Counted from the first letter of the stretch, positions 53,976 through 63,188 are shown. The stretch: DNA of 64,000 bases from Arminella tubonensis (GCF_003240585.1 NZ_PCDP01000076.1:62001-126000), one strand, 5' to 3'. Program-made: numbers and translations. Notes: a model not told the origin generated them from the letters alone.

Positions 53976-54734
53976 CGGCATTGCGATGTGATCGCGAAAT
54001 TTGGATACGTGGCCGAAGATGGGGTGATTGCCATCGAGCCTTCTCGGGTCTCCTGGCGTTGGGGCCGTTACTGCATTTACCGTCTGCACCACCAATTCGG
54101 CCCACGTCGAATGATCTCGGGTTGCCGCGCACATTTTGGACTCACGCTGAAAAAATTGCGTCCGGCGAACCTCCAGAATGACGCTATCTCCCAAGTGCGG
54201 GACGTTGCGATGCGGGCGATGCGTTACCAAGTTGGCCTTGTCGACAAGAGCGAGCTTCGCGGGCTTCAAATCGCCTCCACTCTGGAAAGCACCATCAGCG
54301 AAGTCCAAAGTTGCGCAACGCGCGGCCTCCGGAAGATCATTTAGATGTCGGCAGATGACGTGAAAATGGGCATGGAAGGCGTGCTGGCAACCGGCTGCAC
54401 CAACATTCCTACCAATGAATGTCCTGCTAGATAAGACCGAACCAATGGAGTGCAGACGAGCAGTCCATGGCGAACGGGCCGACGTACCGCTGAGTCTGGG
54501 CATACCTATACCTTGATCTGGTTTCGCCCCGATCGAGGTTGGCCTAACCTCCTCATCGCCGATGTCGTCGGCACAACAGACAAGCTAAAGCCACAGCATG
54601 CAATTTTTGAACGGCCGTCGCTACGCCGAACGATGCCGCGTGCCAAGAAGATTTGCATGATTTTGTAATGCTAAACTCGATTCAAATCGGATCGGCGACA
54701 GCCTTTCGAAAGCAGCAACAAAGGAACCTTGATC
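53976..54734. other. 759 bases with no recognisable gene
   Basis: Several overlapping open frames run on both strands (a 118-codon frame at 53988-54344 on plus, a 189-codon frame 54503-53934 on minus), but their translations match no family I know and none has a clear ribosome site. The surrounding genes include broken ones, so eroded coding DNA is the likeliest content. Confidence 0.35.
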
Positions 54735-55450
54735 ATGCGATACGTGACTGCATGTTTGGCTCTTGCCGCACTCCTTCCACTCACGTCACTGGCCAACCGC
54801 GCCGCCGCTGAGCCCGTTGAAAACTTCGTTCCTGTGCACGGCCCGTGGGTCGGCGGTCCCCGATGGAAGGCGATCTTTCGGCTCCAGACGGAGGAAGGGT
54901 TCCACGTTTCTATGGTGCAGGAACCCGAGAGTTCCTTCACCCACTACGTGGCTGCAACCAAGCGCGTTCTAGACATGCAGGACGACCCACGCTCCTGGTC
55001 GGCCAAAGTTATGGAGGCTCCATTGTGACGGAAGCCGGTGTCTATCCATCCGTGGTTGGTTTGGTCAACGTCGCCGCCCACGCGCCGGATGTCGGAGAAG
55101 ACGAGGGATCGATCGGCAAGAAGACACCCAGCGTGCTCGCCAAGACCCCGGGCGCGATCAAGGAGACGCCTGATGGTTACACCTACCTGGACCCGGAGCA
55201 GTTTCCCAAGTTGTTCGTTCCTGATCTGCCCCGCGAACAGGCACTCTTCGGCGCACACTCCCGGGTCCTTGCTTCAGCCGAAGTATTCACCCCACCACTG
55301 ATGGCGACCGCGTGGAAGACCAAGCTCAGCCGGGTCATCGTCGCCGCTAACGACACGATCATCAAGCCTGACCTTGAGCGGCGGTACTACAAATACGCCA
55401 AGAGCCAATGGCAAAGGCATTCACCAGGGGGATATCTTGAAAACGTCTAG
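54735..55450 (+). pseudogene. Frameshifted alpha/beta-hydrolase
   Basis: The first frame has a signal peptide and the oxyanion motif VHGPWVGGPRWK, then VQEPESSFTHYVAATKRVLDMQD. The continuation needed (TLLVGQSYGGSIVTEAGVYP, VAAHAPDVGEDEG, and so on) is in another frame. One base appears lost near 54985-54992. The C-terminus also departs from the family after LERRYYKYAKS, losing the region with the catalytic His. Exported hydrolases of this type are common in rhizobia; this copy cannot work as one protein. Confidence 0.8.
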
Positions 55451-56336
55451 CGCTCTCGCTGCAGCAACTCTGCGCCTCGAACCTCATCCTGGTTCGAGGA
55501 TCGATCCAACGCTCGCCGCTCCGGCGACGGGCAATTATAGTTTCGCCGACGATTTTGAGGGTGGCAACTTTTCCCTGTGGAATACGGACCGACTAAAAGG
55601 TCCATGGTCGGCTACTTTGGTGCCCTCACCAGGCCGAAGTGGGTCTACGGCCGCCCGCTTTGAACTACGTCCCGGCGATTTCCTTCACGATGGGTATCGC
55701 TCCGAACTCAAGGAGAAATTCTATCCGGTGCTCGAGAGCGTGCAACACTACGAGATCACTTCAATGATATCACCGGACTATCCGCTGGACGAAGGCTCGG
55801 TAAGTTTGATTCACCAATGGCACAACGTTCAGGACGAAACCAAGCCCGTCGGCTTCCAGTATGCGCGTGAACCCGTGTTTGCGAGCTACTATCGCTGTGG
55901 TTCACTGGAAGTTTATATCAAGGTTCTGAAAGACCCGAGCCAGTATGGCTCGCCTGCAGAATTCATCGAAGCCAACTACCGCGCTAACGATCAGACGGAT
56001 AGAGGTGATCTAGTCGGACGCATTCCGGATTTCAGGCAAGGCGTCTGGCACGACTTCGTTTACCAAGCAAAGTACTCGCTCACCGATGGTTGGTTGAAGG
56101 GCTGGATCGACGGAGTGCCGTTTGTCGATTACACGGGTCCGCTGGGCTATTATGACGAGCCCACCGGTCCGTATCTGAAGATCGGCATCTACTGTAAGCA
56201 AGAACCGCGCAAGCCGCATATCATCTTCCACGACCGCTATCAGCACCAGCAGCTTGCGCCGGGAAAGAGTTTTTCACCAAACGCCAGCGGCAAGGTCAGT
56301 GTGGTCGGCCCCCGACGTTCAATTTTTGTCGGATGA
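55437..56336 (+). CDS. Polysaccharide lyase (heparin-lyase I-like)
   Basis: About 299 residues, matching the beta-jelly-roll polysaccharide lyase family: YSFADDFEGGNFSLWNTDRL, GDFLHDGYRSELKEKF, and VWHDFVYQAKYSLTDGWLKGWIDGVPFVDY. The usual signal peptide is missing or replaced. A TTG at 55437 with GGGGGAT ahead is the best start, but it overlaps the broken hydrolase, so the 5' end may itself have been rearranged. The substrate would be an acidic polysaccharide. Confidence 0.75.
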   Translation: MKTSSALAAATLRLEPHPGSRIDPTLAAPATGNYSFADDFEGGNFSLWNTDRLKGPWSATLVPSPGRSGSTAARFELRPGDFLHDGYRSELKEKFYPVLESVQHYEITSMISPDYPLDEGSVSLIHQWHNVQDETKPVGFQYAREPVFASYYRCGSLEVYIKVLKDPSQYGSPAEFIEANYRANDQTDRGDLVGRIPDFRQGVWHDFVYQAKYSLTDGWLKGWIDGVPFVDYTGPLGYYDEPTGPYLKIGIYCKQEPRKPHIIFHDRYQHQQLAPGKSFSPNASGKVSVVGPRRSIFVG

Positions 56337-56392
56337 GGCATTTACCCTGGTGCAGACAACGCTGGTTGCCTGCCCCGCAACCAAATAATTCA

Positions 56393-56423
56393 AAAGCCCG
56401 CAGCTCGAAAGGTCCGCGGGCTT
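56393..56423 (+). terminator. Rho-independent terminator
   Basis: AAAGCCCGC and GCGGGCTTT form a stem around a 13-base loop 57 bases after the polysaccharide lyase stop. The T-run is short (CTTTCTTG) but the structure is typical. Confidence 0.75.
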
Positions 56424-56636
56424 TCTTGCGTCCGGATGAGTGGGAGGCCCGACGTGCGTCGGCTGATGATGCAAGGCCTGAACAACCAACCGATCAAGCG
56501 TCACCGGCCGTCTTGCGATCGCCCTTACGGTTGCTTGACGATCCAGCGTTAGCTTTTGCCATCCACAGTGCCTCCCGGTGCGCTGGTCAGCATCGACTTC
56601 TATCGGCCCCGAAATATTTGTGCATACATATCGGCC

Positions 56637-57443
56637 ATGAGTGACGCTGCCAACACATCGACCATCCGCAATCCTCCGGCCGCGTTCGGCGCGGGAGCAA
56701 TCATTGGCGCTCTCGGAGGCTTGATCGGCCTGGGAGGGGCGGAGTTCCGCCTTCCACTGCTGATCGGTGTTTTTAACTTTGCAGCTCTGGAAGCCGTTAT
56801 CCTCAACAAGGCTATGAGCCTCGTCGTCGTCGCGACTGCACTGCCATTCCGCGCCGCAACCATTTCCTTTGGCACTCTTGCCGACAACTGGGCAATCGTC
56901 GTTAACCTGCTCGCCGGAAGCCTACTCGGTGCGTGGTTTGGTGCTGGCTGGGCAACGCGTCTCAAATCGGAGACTCTCTACAAAGTTATCGCGGTCGTGC
57001 TCGTTGCAATCGCCGTCGTGCTGCTTCTCGGGCATAACGCGACTGCAGGACAGCCATTGTTGGCGGGATTGGCGCAACTCGTCGCGGGCGTGGTCGCGGG
57101 CTTCATCATTGGCATCGTGGCCGCGTTACTTGGCGTGGCGGGTGGGGAATTGTTAATTCCAACCTTGGTGCTTTTGTTTGGTGCCGACATCAAACTTGCG
57201 GGAAGCCTGTCCCTCGCGATTAGTCTGCCTACAATGCTGGTCGGCTTCACCCGCTACAGCCGCGATCAGAGCTTTTCCGTGCTGGGGCGCAACAAGGCAT
57301 TCCTTCTCGTGATGGCGGCCGGATCAGCTGTCGGGACGTTTATCGGCGGCTTGCTTCTCGACCTTGTCCCGAACGGGGTCCTCCTACCTGCGCTGGCCAT
57401 GATTTTGCTGATCTCGGCGGTGAAGGTTTGGCGACACTCGTGA
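56637..57443 (+). CDS. TauE/SafE-family membrane transporter
   Basis: 268 residues, about eight helices in two repeats: FGAGAIIGALGGLIGLGGAEFRLP and GFIIGIVAALLGVAGGELLIPTLV are the paired GlyGly motifs of the family. Members export sulfite, sulfoacetate or related organosulfur anions. The ATG at 56637 gives the usual N-terminus. No sulfur genes are adjacent, so the substrate is open. Confidence 0.9.
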   Translation: MSDAANTSTIRNPPAAFGAGAIIGALGGLIGLGGAEFRLPLLIGVFNFAALEAVILNKAMSLVVVATALPFRAATISFGTLADNWAIVVNLLAGSLLGAWFGAGWATRLKSETLYKVIAVVLVAIAVVLLLGHNATAGQPLLAGLAQLVAGVVAGFIIGIVAALLGVAGGELLIPTLVLLFGADIKLAGSLSLAISLPTMLVGFTRYSRDQSFSVLGRNKAFLLVMAAGSAVGTFIGGLLLDLVPNGVLLPALAMILLISAVKVWRHS

Positions 57444-57537
57444 GTTGGGTGAGGTCTTGAATAACGGTTGCAGGACCCGTCACAATCAGAGCAGTTTGCC
57501 CCGGTGTGTATGCCCCAAGGGTCGATCAAAGATAAAG

Positions 57538-57567
57538 GGCCGCTCCCTCGGACAAAGGAGCGGCCTT
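57538..57567 (+). terminator. Strong hairpin after TauE gene
   Basis: GGCCGCTCC / GGAGCGGCC perfect 9-bp stem with a 10-base loop, followed by TT only. It ends the TauE transcript or begins a structured RNA, since further hairpins (CCGCC/GGCGG near 57590 and TCGCCTC/GAGGCGA near 57640) follow. Confidence 0.65.
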
Positions 57568-57691
57568 AGCGGACCATGAAGATCCGCCACTTCGGCGGAG
57601 GGTAGGGCACCGAAGCTATGTAGCATGAAGATGCTCGCCTCACGCAGCGAGGCGATTGGATAAAACTACAGCTCGCGAGTCTCGTTTGTAA

Positions 57692-57705
57692 CTATACTTA
57701 AGTGT
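57692..57705. promoter_or_regulatory. Near-dyad CTATAC-TTAA-GTGT
   Basis: One base off the ATAC-N4-GTAT core (GTGT). It lies 332 bases before dps and just upstream of the gene fragment, so its target is unclear. Confidence 0.3.
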
Positions 57706-57791
57706 CACCCTTACTAGACAACGATTGAATTCTCACGCGGTCGGCCTGCCACTATCCTTCATCGCAGTGAAACTGAATGGAGCGCCGAATT

Positions 57792-57953
57792 ATGCGAACG
57801 ATAAAAATCGGACTGATCGCTGCAACAGCCTTCGCAATTCGAATTTTGAAAAACGCAACGAACCAATCACGTTCGATTGCGTACGCCTGCTCTATGACGT
57901 GCTCGGTGCCAGTGCCCGTAAGGGTGCCAATCCGCGTTTCCCGCCGATTTTAA
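57792..57953 (+). pseudogene. Fragment beginning with a signal peptide
   Basis: A 53-codon frame opens with MRTIKIGLIAATAFA, a typical signal-peptide start, then runs into unrelated sequence (IRILKNATNQS, then VPVPVRVPIRVSRRF). Probably the 5' remnant of an exported protein gene damaged by frameshift or deletion. Confidence 0.35.
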
Positions 57954-58036
57954 ACTCCACCTCACCTGGAATTTTGACAAATCACCTTGAAAAAATTCGG
58001 GCGGATCCGCCTGAACTTTAATAAACGGAGAACCTG

Positions 58037-58552
58037 ATGACGAATACGTCGCCCACCTTTCGACAATCGCAATTGGCCACACCGACAGACTTGGAAACCA
58101 ATGCCACCAGAGACATTGCCGCAGCGCTCACCGCGCTACTGGCAGACACATTTGCGCTGTATCTGAAAACGAAGAACTTTCACTGGCACATGTCAGGGCC
58201 GCATTTTCGCGACTATCATCTCATGCTCGACGATCAGGGAGCACAAATCTTTGCTACCACTGACGACATCGCTGAACGCGCTCGCAAGATCGGGGGCACA
58301 ACATTGCGTTCCATCGGCCATATTAGCCGCCTGCAGCGTCTGCTGGATAACGATGCCGAATACGTAACGCCAATGGACATGCTCGCGGAGCTCAGGGACG
58401 ACAACAAACAGCTGGTCGCCATCCTCCGGGAGGTCCACGAGCTTGCGTCTAGCTACAATGACTACGCCACGACCAGTGTTATTGAGGTTTGGATCGACGA
58501 AGCCGAACGCCGTACGTGGTTTCTTTTCGAGGCTTCGCGACGTTCCGAGTAA
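58037..58552 (+). CDS. dps: Dps-family ferritin-like DNA-protection protein
   Basis: Dodecameric mini-ferritin that oxidises and stores iron and protects DNA in stress or stationary phase. 171 residues; ferroxidase residues lie in YLKTKNFHWHMSGPHFRDYH and LMLDDQGAQIFATTDDIAERARKIGG. GGAG sits ahead of the ATG. The N-terminal tail is short and not very basic. Confidence 0.93.
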   Translation: MTNTSPTFRQSQLATPTDLETNATRDIAAALTALLADTFALYLKTKNFHWHMSGPHFRDYHLMLDDQGAQIFATTDDIAERARKIGGTTLRSIGHISRLQRLLDNDAEYVTPMDMLAELRDDNKQLVAILREVHELASSYNDYATTSVIEVWIDEAERRTWFLFEASRRSE

Positions 58553-58617
58553 GGCCTGAACTCGGGCCGCCTCTCATCACTTTAAGAATACCGCACTTGT
58601 CCAAAAGGAATTCCAGA

Positions 58618-59088
58618 ATGCGTAAGCTTCTTATACTCACCACGTTTTCGATCGTCGCTCTGATGGGCCTCCGCAACGCTGATGCTGCTCGTAGTGAGGT
58701 CGGCACCCTAAATTGCGACATATCTGCAGGTCTGGGTGTGATCATCGGAGCAAAGCAGGATGTCAGTTGTATATTCAAGCCGTCGGCTGGCGGCGCTTCC
58801 GAACGTTACGTCGGCAATATCACCGAGTTCGGATTGGACTTGGGGGAAGTCGACAAGGGAAAAATGACGTGGCTTGTCTACACGGCCACTGATCGGAATA
58901 AGGACGCATTAACGGGCTCGTATCGAGGCGCGACGGCAGAGGCCAGCCTTGGGCTTGGGGCTGGCGTGAATATCCTGGTGGGCGGCAATGACAATAGTTT
59001 GTCCCTGCAGCCGCTTTCGATACAAGGCGAGGAAGGCGTAAATCTGGCCATTGGTGTCGCCGCACTCACGCTTCGTCCCGCAGCTTAG
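58618..59088 (+). CDS. DUF992 exported protein
   Basis: 156 residues, signal peptide ending at ADAA. The mature part shows the DUF992 pattern (VGTLNCDISAGLGVIIGAKQ, CIFKP, SYRGATAEASLGLGAGVNIL). Function unknown; common in Rhizobiales. Two cysteines can pair. It follows dps by 65 bases on the same strand. Confidence 0.88.
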   Translation: MRKLLILTTFSIVALMGLRNADAARSEVGTLNCDISAGLGVIIGAKQDVSCIFKPSAGGASERYVGNITEFGLDLGEVDKGKMTWLVYTATDRNKDALTGSYRGATAEASLGLGAGVNILVGGNDNSLSLQPLSIQGEEGVNLAIGVAALTLRPAA

Positions 59089-59116
59089 TCATTGTCTGCT
59101 TGAGCCGACTGTAGCG

Positions 59117-59143
59117 GTGACCCAGTTCATTTTGCGGGGTCAC
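59117..59143 (+). repeat. 7-bp hairpin after the DUF992 gene
   Basis: GTGACCC / GGGTCAC with a 13-base loop, 28 bases beyond the DUF992 stop. It may weakly terminate transcription before the LLM gene; there is no T-run. Confidence 0.4.
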
Positions 59144-59177
59144 TGCACCCGGTTCTGCCGTTCGAAGGATAATCGAC

Positions 59178-60275
59178 ATGGAGTTCGGGTTATTTACATT
59201 CGCCGAGCTATCCGCTGACCCGTTGACGGGGATAACCACATCGGCAGGGGTACGGTTGCAGGAACTTCTGGAGCAGGTCAGGCTGGCGGACGAAGTTGGT
59301 CTGGATGTGTTCGGTATCGGCGAGCATCATCGGTCTGATTTTGCGATCTCCTCACCCGCCGTCGTACTGGCAGCCGCGGCAGCTTTGACAAAAAGAATTA
59401 AGCTCACCAGCGCCGCAACCGTTCTCGGTTCAGACGACCCTGTGCGCGTATATGAACAGTTTGCGCTTCTTGACCTCGTCTCCAAGGGACGAGCGGAGAT
59501 CATGGTTGGTAGAGGTACCTTTATCGAGTCATTTAGGCTTTTTGGTCCGGATCTCATAAATTACGAGGGATCATTTTCCGAAAAGCTCGATCTCCTCTTG
59601 CAGATCAGGGCAAAAAAGCAAGTTAGTTGGTCCGGGCGTCATCGGCATGACATCAACGATCTTGGAGTGTATCCGCGATCCGAGAAGCCAATACCGGTTT
59701 GGTTGGCGGCAGGCGGTTGTCCTCAGTCAGCCTTCAGAGCGGGTAGCCTTGGCCTCCCGCTCGCGCTAGCGGTTTTTAACGGTCGATCAAGCGACTATAC
59801 CTATTTTGTCGAACGATATAAAGACGCTGGCTCGTCCTTCGGTTTCGAAAGCGCCAGGCTTGCCGTCAGCGTTAATTCCCATGGGTTTATCGGCGATAGC
59901 GAGTCAACGGCCACAGAGGCCTTCTTCCCTTACTATGCGCAGTGGATGAATCGTGATCGTCGCCACCGAGGATTAGACGAGTTCACGCTGGGGGAATTTG
60001 ACCGGCTGGCTGAACTCAAAAACCCGCTGGTATTCGGAACCCCGGAACAGGTTGTCGACAAGATCCTTTATCAGCATGACCTCTTTGGCCATAAGCGCTT
60101 TCTCATGCAGATGAGCCTTGGTGCCATTCCCCATAGAGCTGTAATGCGCTCCATCGAGCTTCTGGGCACCAGAGTGGCGCCCAGTGTCCGTAAAGCCCTA
60201 AGGCAAACCACGGCAGTATCGATGCTAGGCAATGTTCTGGTCGATGAAGAAGAAATTCTCGTTTCCGCCGCATGA
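59178..60275 (+). CDS. LLM-class flavin oxidoreductase (Atu2307-like)
   Basis: Luciferase-like TIM-barrel flavoprotein, 365 residues. It opens with MEFGLFTFAELSADP and has VGLDVFGIGEHHRSDFAIS, KLTSAATVLGSDDPVRVYEQFALLD and GRAEIMVGRGTF, matching the group with the Agrobacterium Atu2307 structure. Uses reduced flavin and oxygen; substrate unknown. Stands alone. Confidence 0.9.
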   Translation: MEFGLFTFAELSADPLTGITTSAGVRLQELLEQVRLADEVGLDVFGIGEHHRSDFAISSPAVVLAAAAALTKRIKLTSAATVLGSDDPVRVYEQFALLDLVSKGRAEIMVGRGTFIESFRLFGPDLINYEGSFSEKLDLLLQIRAKKQVSWSGRHRHDINDLGVYPRSEKPIPVWLAAGGCPQSAFRAGSLGLPLALAVFNGRSSDYTYFVERYKDAGSSFGFESARLAVSVNSHGFIGDSESTATEAFFPYYAQWMNRDRRHRGLDEFTLGEFDRLAELKNPLVFGTPEQVVDKILYQHDLFGHKRFLMQMSLGAIPHRAVMRSIELLGTRVAPSVRKALRQTTAVSMLGNVLVDEEEILVSAA

Positions 60276-60414
60276 GGCGATCTTACTGCTGAAAATCAAT
60301 GGTATCACTGGGCCCTCCGGATGAGCATTGCAACGCCCTCTGCCGTCTAACAACAATAACTGATGGACCGATCGAGATCGGGCCAAAATTAGCTCCCTGA
60401 TTTCGGATTATGGC

Positions 60415-60930
60415 GTGATCAGGGGCGCGACAAGCTTGAGGGATGTGGCCGACCAGAGCGTCCAACTTGTCCATATTAATGGCGAATTCGACCTCTTTCC
60501 CGAGAGGCCGAGAAGTTCCTCGGTTGCCGTTCTCCTGTTGCTCCCTGCAAACAACGCGGACAAAGCCTCGGCCATTAACAAAAAGGATACGGAACTGTGG
60601 TCGTTCTTGCTTTGGACACTAGCTCTGCGGCTACCGCACTTGAGTTCGGCGGGTCGGATCAGCGATCCAAAGGTTGCCGAGCTTTTCGCAGAGAGTCGCA
60701 ACCGTGTCCGATCAATGGCGTTGGTTCACGAGAATCTTTACCGCGCCGGTGCGTTTGCGCGGATTTGCTTGGGGAACCACATTCACACGCTTTGTGAGCA
60801 TCTACTAAGAGCGTACGCAACAAGCGAGCAAAAGATCTCTGTCGAGGTTAGAATCCTCAACGTCGATATGGATCTGGACGGCGCTGTATCGTGTGGCGTC
60901 ATTGTAAATGAGTTTGCCCGACACGTCTGA
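60415..60930 (+). pseudogene. Broken HisKA_2/HWE-type sensor kinase
   Basis: The stretch GRISDPKVAELFAESRNRVR, MALVHENLYRAGAFAR, then ISVEVRILNVDMDLDGAVSCGVIVNE matches the dimerisation and early ATPase part of HWE-like kinases. The N-terminal half is scrambled (no phospho-acceptor HRVKN block in frame) and the sequence stops at VNEFARHV, where LVSNALKHAF and the rest of the ATPase domain should follow. A relic. Confidence 0.8.
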
Positions 60931-61060
60931 AAATATTGATACTTTAGGTCTTCAGCCTGTTCGCGATTTGGTTGATCAGCTGTGAGGGAATCTTGAGATT
61001 TCTGTCAACGAAGGAAGCCAGTACAATGCCCTATTCTAGATCCAGACGTTTGGAGAACAA

Positions 61061-62554
61061 GTGTCAATGACTTCAACGTCTGTTCTTGTGGTCGAAGATG
61101 ACAGCGTCGTCTCCCGCGCCATCCAACAGCAGCTGCAGCGGATTGGTTACACGATTGCGGGCACGGCCACGAGCGGGGAGGAGGCCGTGGAATTAGCAAC
61201 GAAACGCAAGCCTAATATTGTGCTGATGGACATCCGGCTTGAGGGAACATTAGATGGAATTGAGGCGGCAGATATCATACGAGAGCGGTGGCGGATCCCA
61301 GTCGTATTTCTCACGGCTTATGCCGACAACGAGACCATCAGCCGTGCCAACCACGCCGAACCGTTTGGTTTTCTACCTAAGCCTTTTGAAGAACTGCAGC
61401 TCCGAACCTCGATCGAAATGGCACTCTACAAGCATTCGGTGGAAAAGCGATTGTTCGAGAGTGAGCGGCGGTATGCAACGACGCTGGCGAGCATAGGGGA
61501 TGCCGTAATTGCGACCGACGCTCTGGGGCAGATCACTTTTATGAATCCTGTTGCGGAGACGCTGACAAGGTGGTCGATGGGAGACGCAAACGGCAAGGCT
61601 GTGACGGCCGTTTTTAAAATAGTAAATGAAGACAGTCGACAGCCTGTTGAAGACCCGGTCGCGAAAGTTCTTAGGTTGGGGACAATCGTTGGCCTCGCAA
61701 ATCACACGCTGTTAATTGCCAAGGACGGAACCGAAATCCCCATAGATGATTCGGGAGCGCCCATTGTCGATGATGAGGGTGAAATCACCGGCGCCGTATT
61801 GGTCTTTCGGGATGTTGTCCACCGGAGGCATATGGATGAGGCCTTACGCCAAGCACAGGCAGACCTGGCGCTCGTTGCTCGGCTCACTCGGTTGGGCGAA
61901 TTAGCGGCGTCCATAGCGCACGAGGTTACACAGCCGCTCACTGCCATAGTTTCCAACGCCGAGACGTGTCTAATGTTTCTCGCGCAGGCCAAAGAAGCTG
62001 CCGTTCGAATGGCTGAAAATAGTCACCGGGCGGGAGACGTCGTCAAGAGCATTCGGGGCTTGGCAACCCAATCTAGTGGTAAGATCACGCTGGTCGACGT
62101 TAACCGAGTAGTACACGAAGTTGTAGAACTACTTCGTGGCGACATCAGGCGACATTCGGCTGCCATCGAAGTGAATTTGTCGCCTGAACTATCCAAGGTC
62201 GCTGGCGACCGAGTTCGACTGCAGCAAGTGGTGTGCAACTTGCTAATGAACGCCCTTGAAGCGCTGGAGGGTGTACCTGTCGACAATCGTAAAATAGTCA
62301 TAGGCTCAGCGCCGGAGGGTAATGACGGAAGATTGATTTGGGTGGCGGATAATGGTGTTGGGCTCGGTCTTCTTGATACAGAGAAGCTTTTTGAGGCGAT
62401 GTTTACGACCAAAAGAGGAGGCATGGGATTGGGGTTATCTATATGCCGATCGATTGTAGAAGCTCATGGCGGAAGAATCTGGGCGTCGTCCGCTGAAGGC
62501 GGGAATGGCGCAATTTTTAGGTTTACGGTACCGAGATCAGAGAATGAAGATTAG
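61061..62554 (+). CDS. Receiver-PAS-histidine kinase hybrid
   Basis: 497 residues with the receiver at the N-terminus, unlike usual hybrids. Receiver: LVVEDDSVVSRAI, acceptor Asp in VLMDIRLEGTLDG, FLTAYAD, LPKPFEE. PAS: about 135-260. HisKA His in SIAHEVTQPLTA; ATPase LLMNALEALEG, DNGVGLG, GMGLGLSICRS. The GTG at 61061 has GGAG 5 bases ahead (ATG at 61067 also possible). It overlaps the FixJ-type regulator gene, so they are a pair. The receiver may be phosphorylated by another kinase, linking systems. Confidence 0.92.
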   Translation: MSMTSTSVLVVEDDSVVSRAIQQQLQRIGYTIAGTATSGEEAVELATKRKPNIVLMDIRLEGTLDGIEAADIIRERWRIPVVFLTAYADNETISRANHAEPFGFLPKPFEELQLRTSIEMALYKHSVEKRLFESERRYATTLASIGDAVIATDALGQITFMNPVAETLTRWSMGDANGKAVTAVFKIVNEDSRQPVEDPVAKVLRLGTIVGLANHTLLIAKDGTEIPIDDSGAPIVDDEGEITGAVLVFRDVVHRRHMDEALRQAQADLALVARLTRLGELAASIAHEVTQPLTAIVSNAETCLMFLAQAKEAAVRMAENSHRAGDVVKSIRGLATQSSGKITLVDVNRVVHEVVELLRGDIRRHSAAIEVNLSPELSKVAGDRVRLQQVVCNLLMNALEALEGVPVDNRKIVIGSAPEGNDGRLIWVADNGVGLGLLDTEKLFEAMFTTKRGGMGLGLSICRSIVEAHGGRIWASSAEGGNGAIFRFTVPRSENED

Positions 62555-63188
62555 TCTGTCCGACAGAACGCGTGATCAGACGAAGAATGTCCTTATCGTT
62601 GACGATGATGACGATATCCGTGTCGCACTTGAGGTTTTACTTTCGTCATTGGGGTTCAATGTCAACTCCTATCCGACAGTTGAGGAACTCATCGCGAATG
62701 CTGATCTGAGCGGACCGGGCTGTCTCGTTCTAGACGTACGGTTACCTGGTCAGAGCGGCATCGCTTTTCAGAACCATCTCTTGAAGATCGGCTGTCAATT
62801 GCCGATCATTTTTGTAAGCGGGCATGCTGATATCCCGATGGCAGTTCGCGCCATACAGGCTGGCGCAGTTGAGTTCCTGACAAAGCCGATTCGGCCACAA
62901 GATCTAATCGACGCCATTCAGCTAGGCCTACAGCGCGACAGTGAGAGGCGTTCGCGAGACGCAGCAGGCGCTAAAACAATACAGCTATTTGAAAAGCTCA
63001 CTCCGCGAGAAAAGGACGTGATGATGTTGATCGTAGCGGGGCACGGAAACAAACAAGTCGCACACCTTCTCGGCATAAGCGAACCGACTGTGAAGGCTCA
63101 TCGTGGCCAGGTAATGCGGAAGATGTACGTCCAGACCTTGCCAGATCTTGTTCGTCTTGCCGCCGAAGTCGAAGATCTCTCCAAATAG
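62544..63188 (+). CDS. FixJ-type response regulator
   Basis: 214 residues. Receiver with LIVDDDDDIRVALE, Asp in LVLDVRLPGQSG, FVSGHAD, LTKPIRP; LuxR-type output domain LTPREKDVMMLIVAGHGNKQ and ISEPTVKAHRGQVMRKM. The start at 62544 overlaps the kinase end by 11 bases. It is related to the regulator at 15.6-16.3 kb. Confidence 0.92.
   Translation: MKISLSDRTRDQTKNVLIVDDDDDIRVALEVLLSSLGFNVNSYPTVEELIANADLSGPGCLVLDVRLPGQSGIAFQNHLLKIGCQLPIIFVSGHADIPMAVRAIQAGAVEFLTKPIRPQDLIDAIQLGLQRDSERRSRDAAGAKTIQLFEKLTPREKDVMMLIVAGHGNKQVAHLLGISEPTVKAHRGQVMRKMYVQTLPDLVRLAAEVEDLSK

Larger units (their letters stand above)
57444..58036. other. Hairpin-rich intergenic with a gene fragment
   Basis: After the TauE gene come three hairpins between 57538 and 57655, then a CTATAC-TTAA-GTGT element (57692-57705), then what looks like the first 15 codons of an exported protein (57792 on). 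No full gene is recognised. Confidence 0.45.

Noticed and set aside
53934..54503. 189-codon minus-strand frame
   Set aside because: No family resemblance, starts and ends in decayed DNA and overlaps the end of an AraC gene; kept only as an intergenic note.
54500..54515. Further match to the CTATAC element (catacctatacc)
   Set aside because: Lacks the GTAT half-site at the right spacing.
60938..60953. GATACTTTAGGTC before the hybrid kinase, resembling the dyad
   Set aside because: Only the left half-site is intact (GGTC instead of GTAT at the expected spacing).
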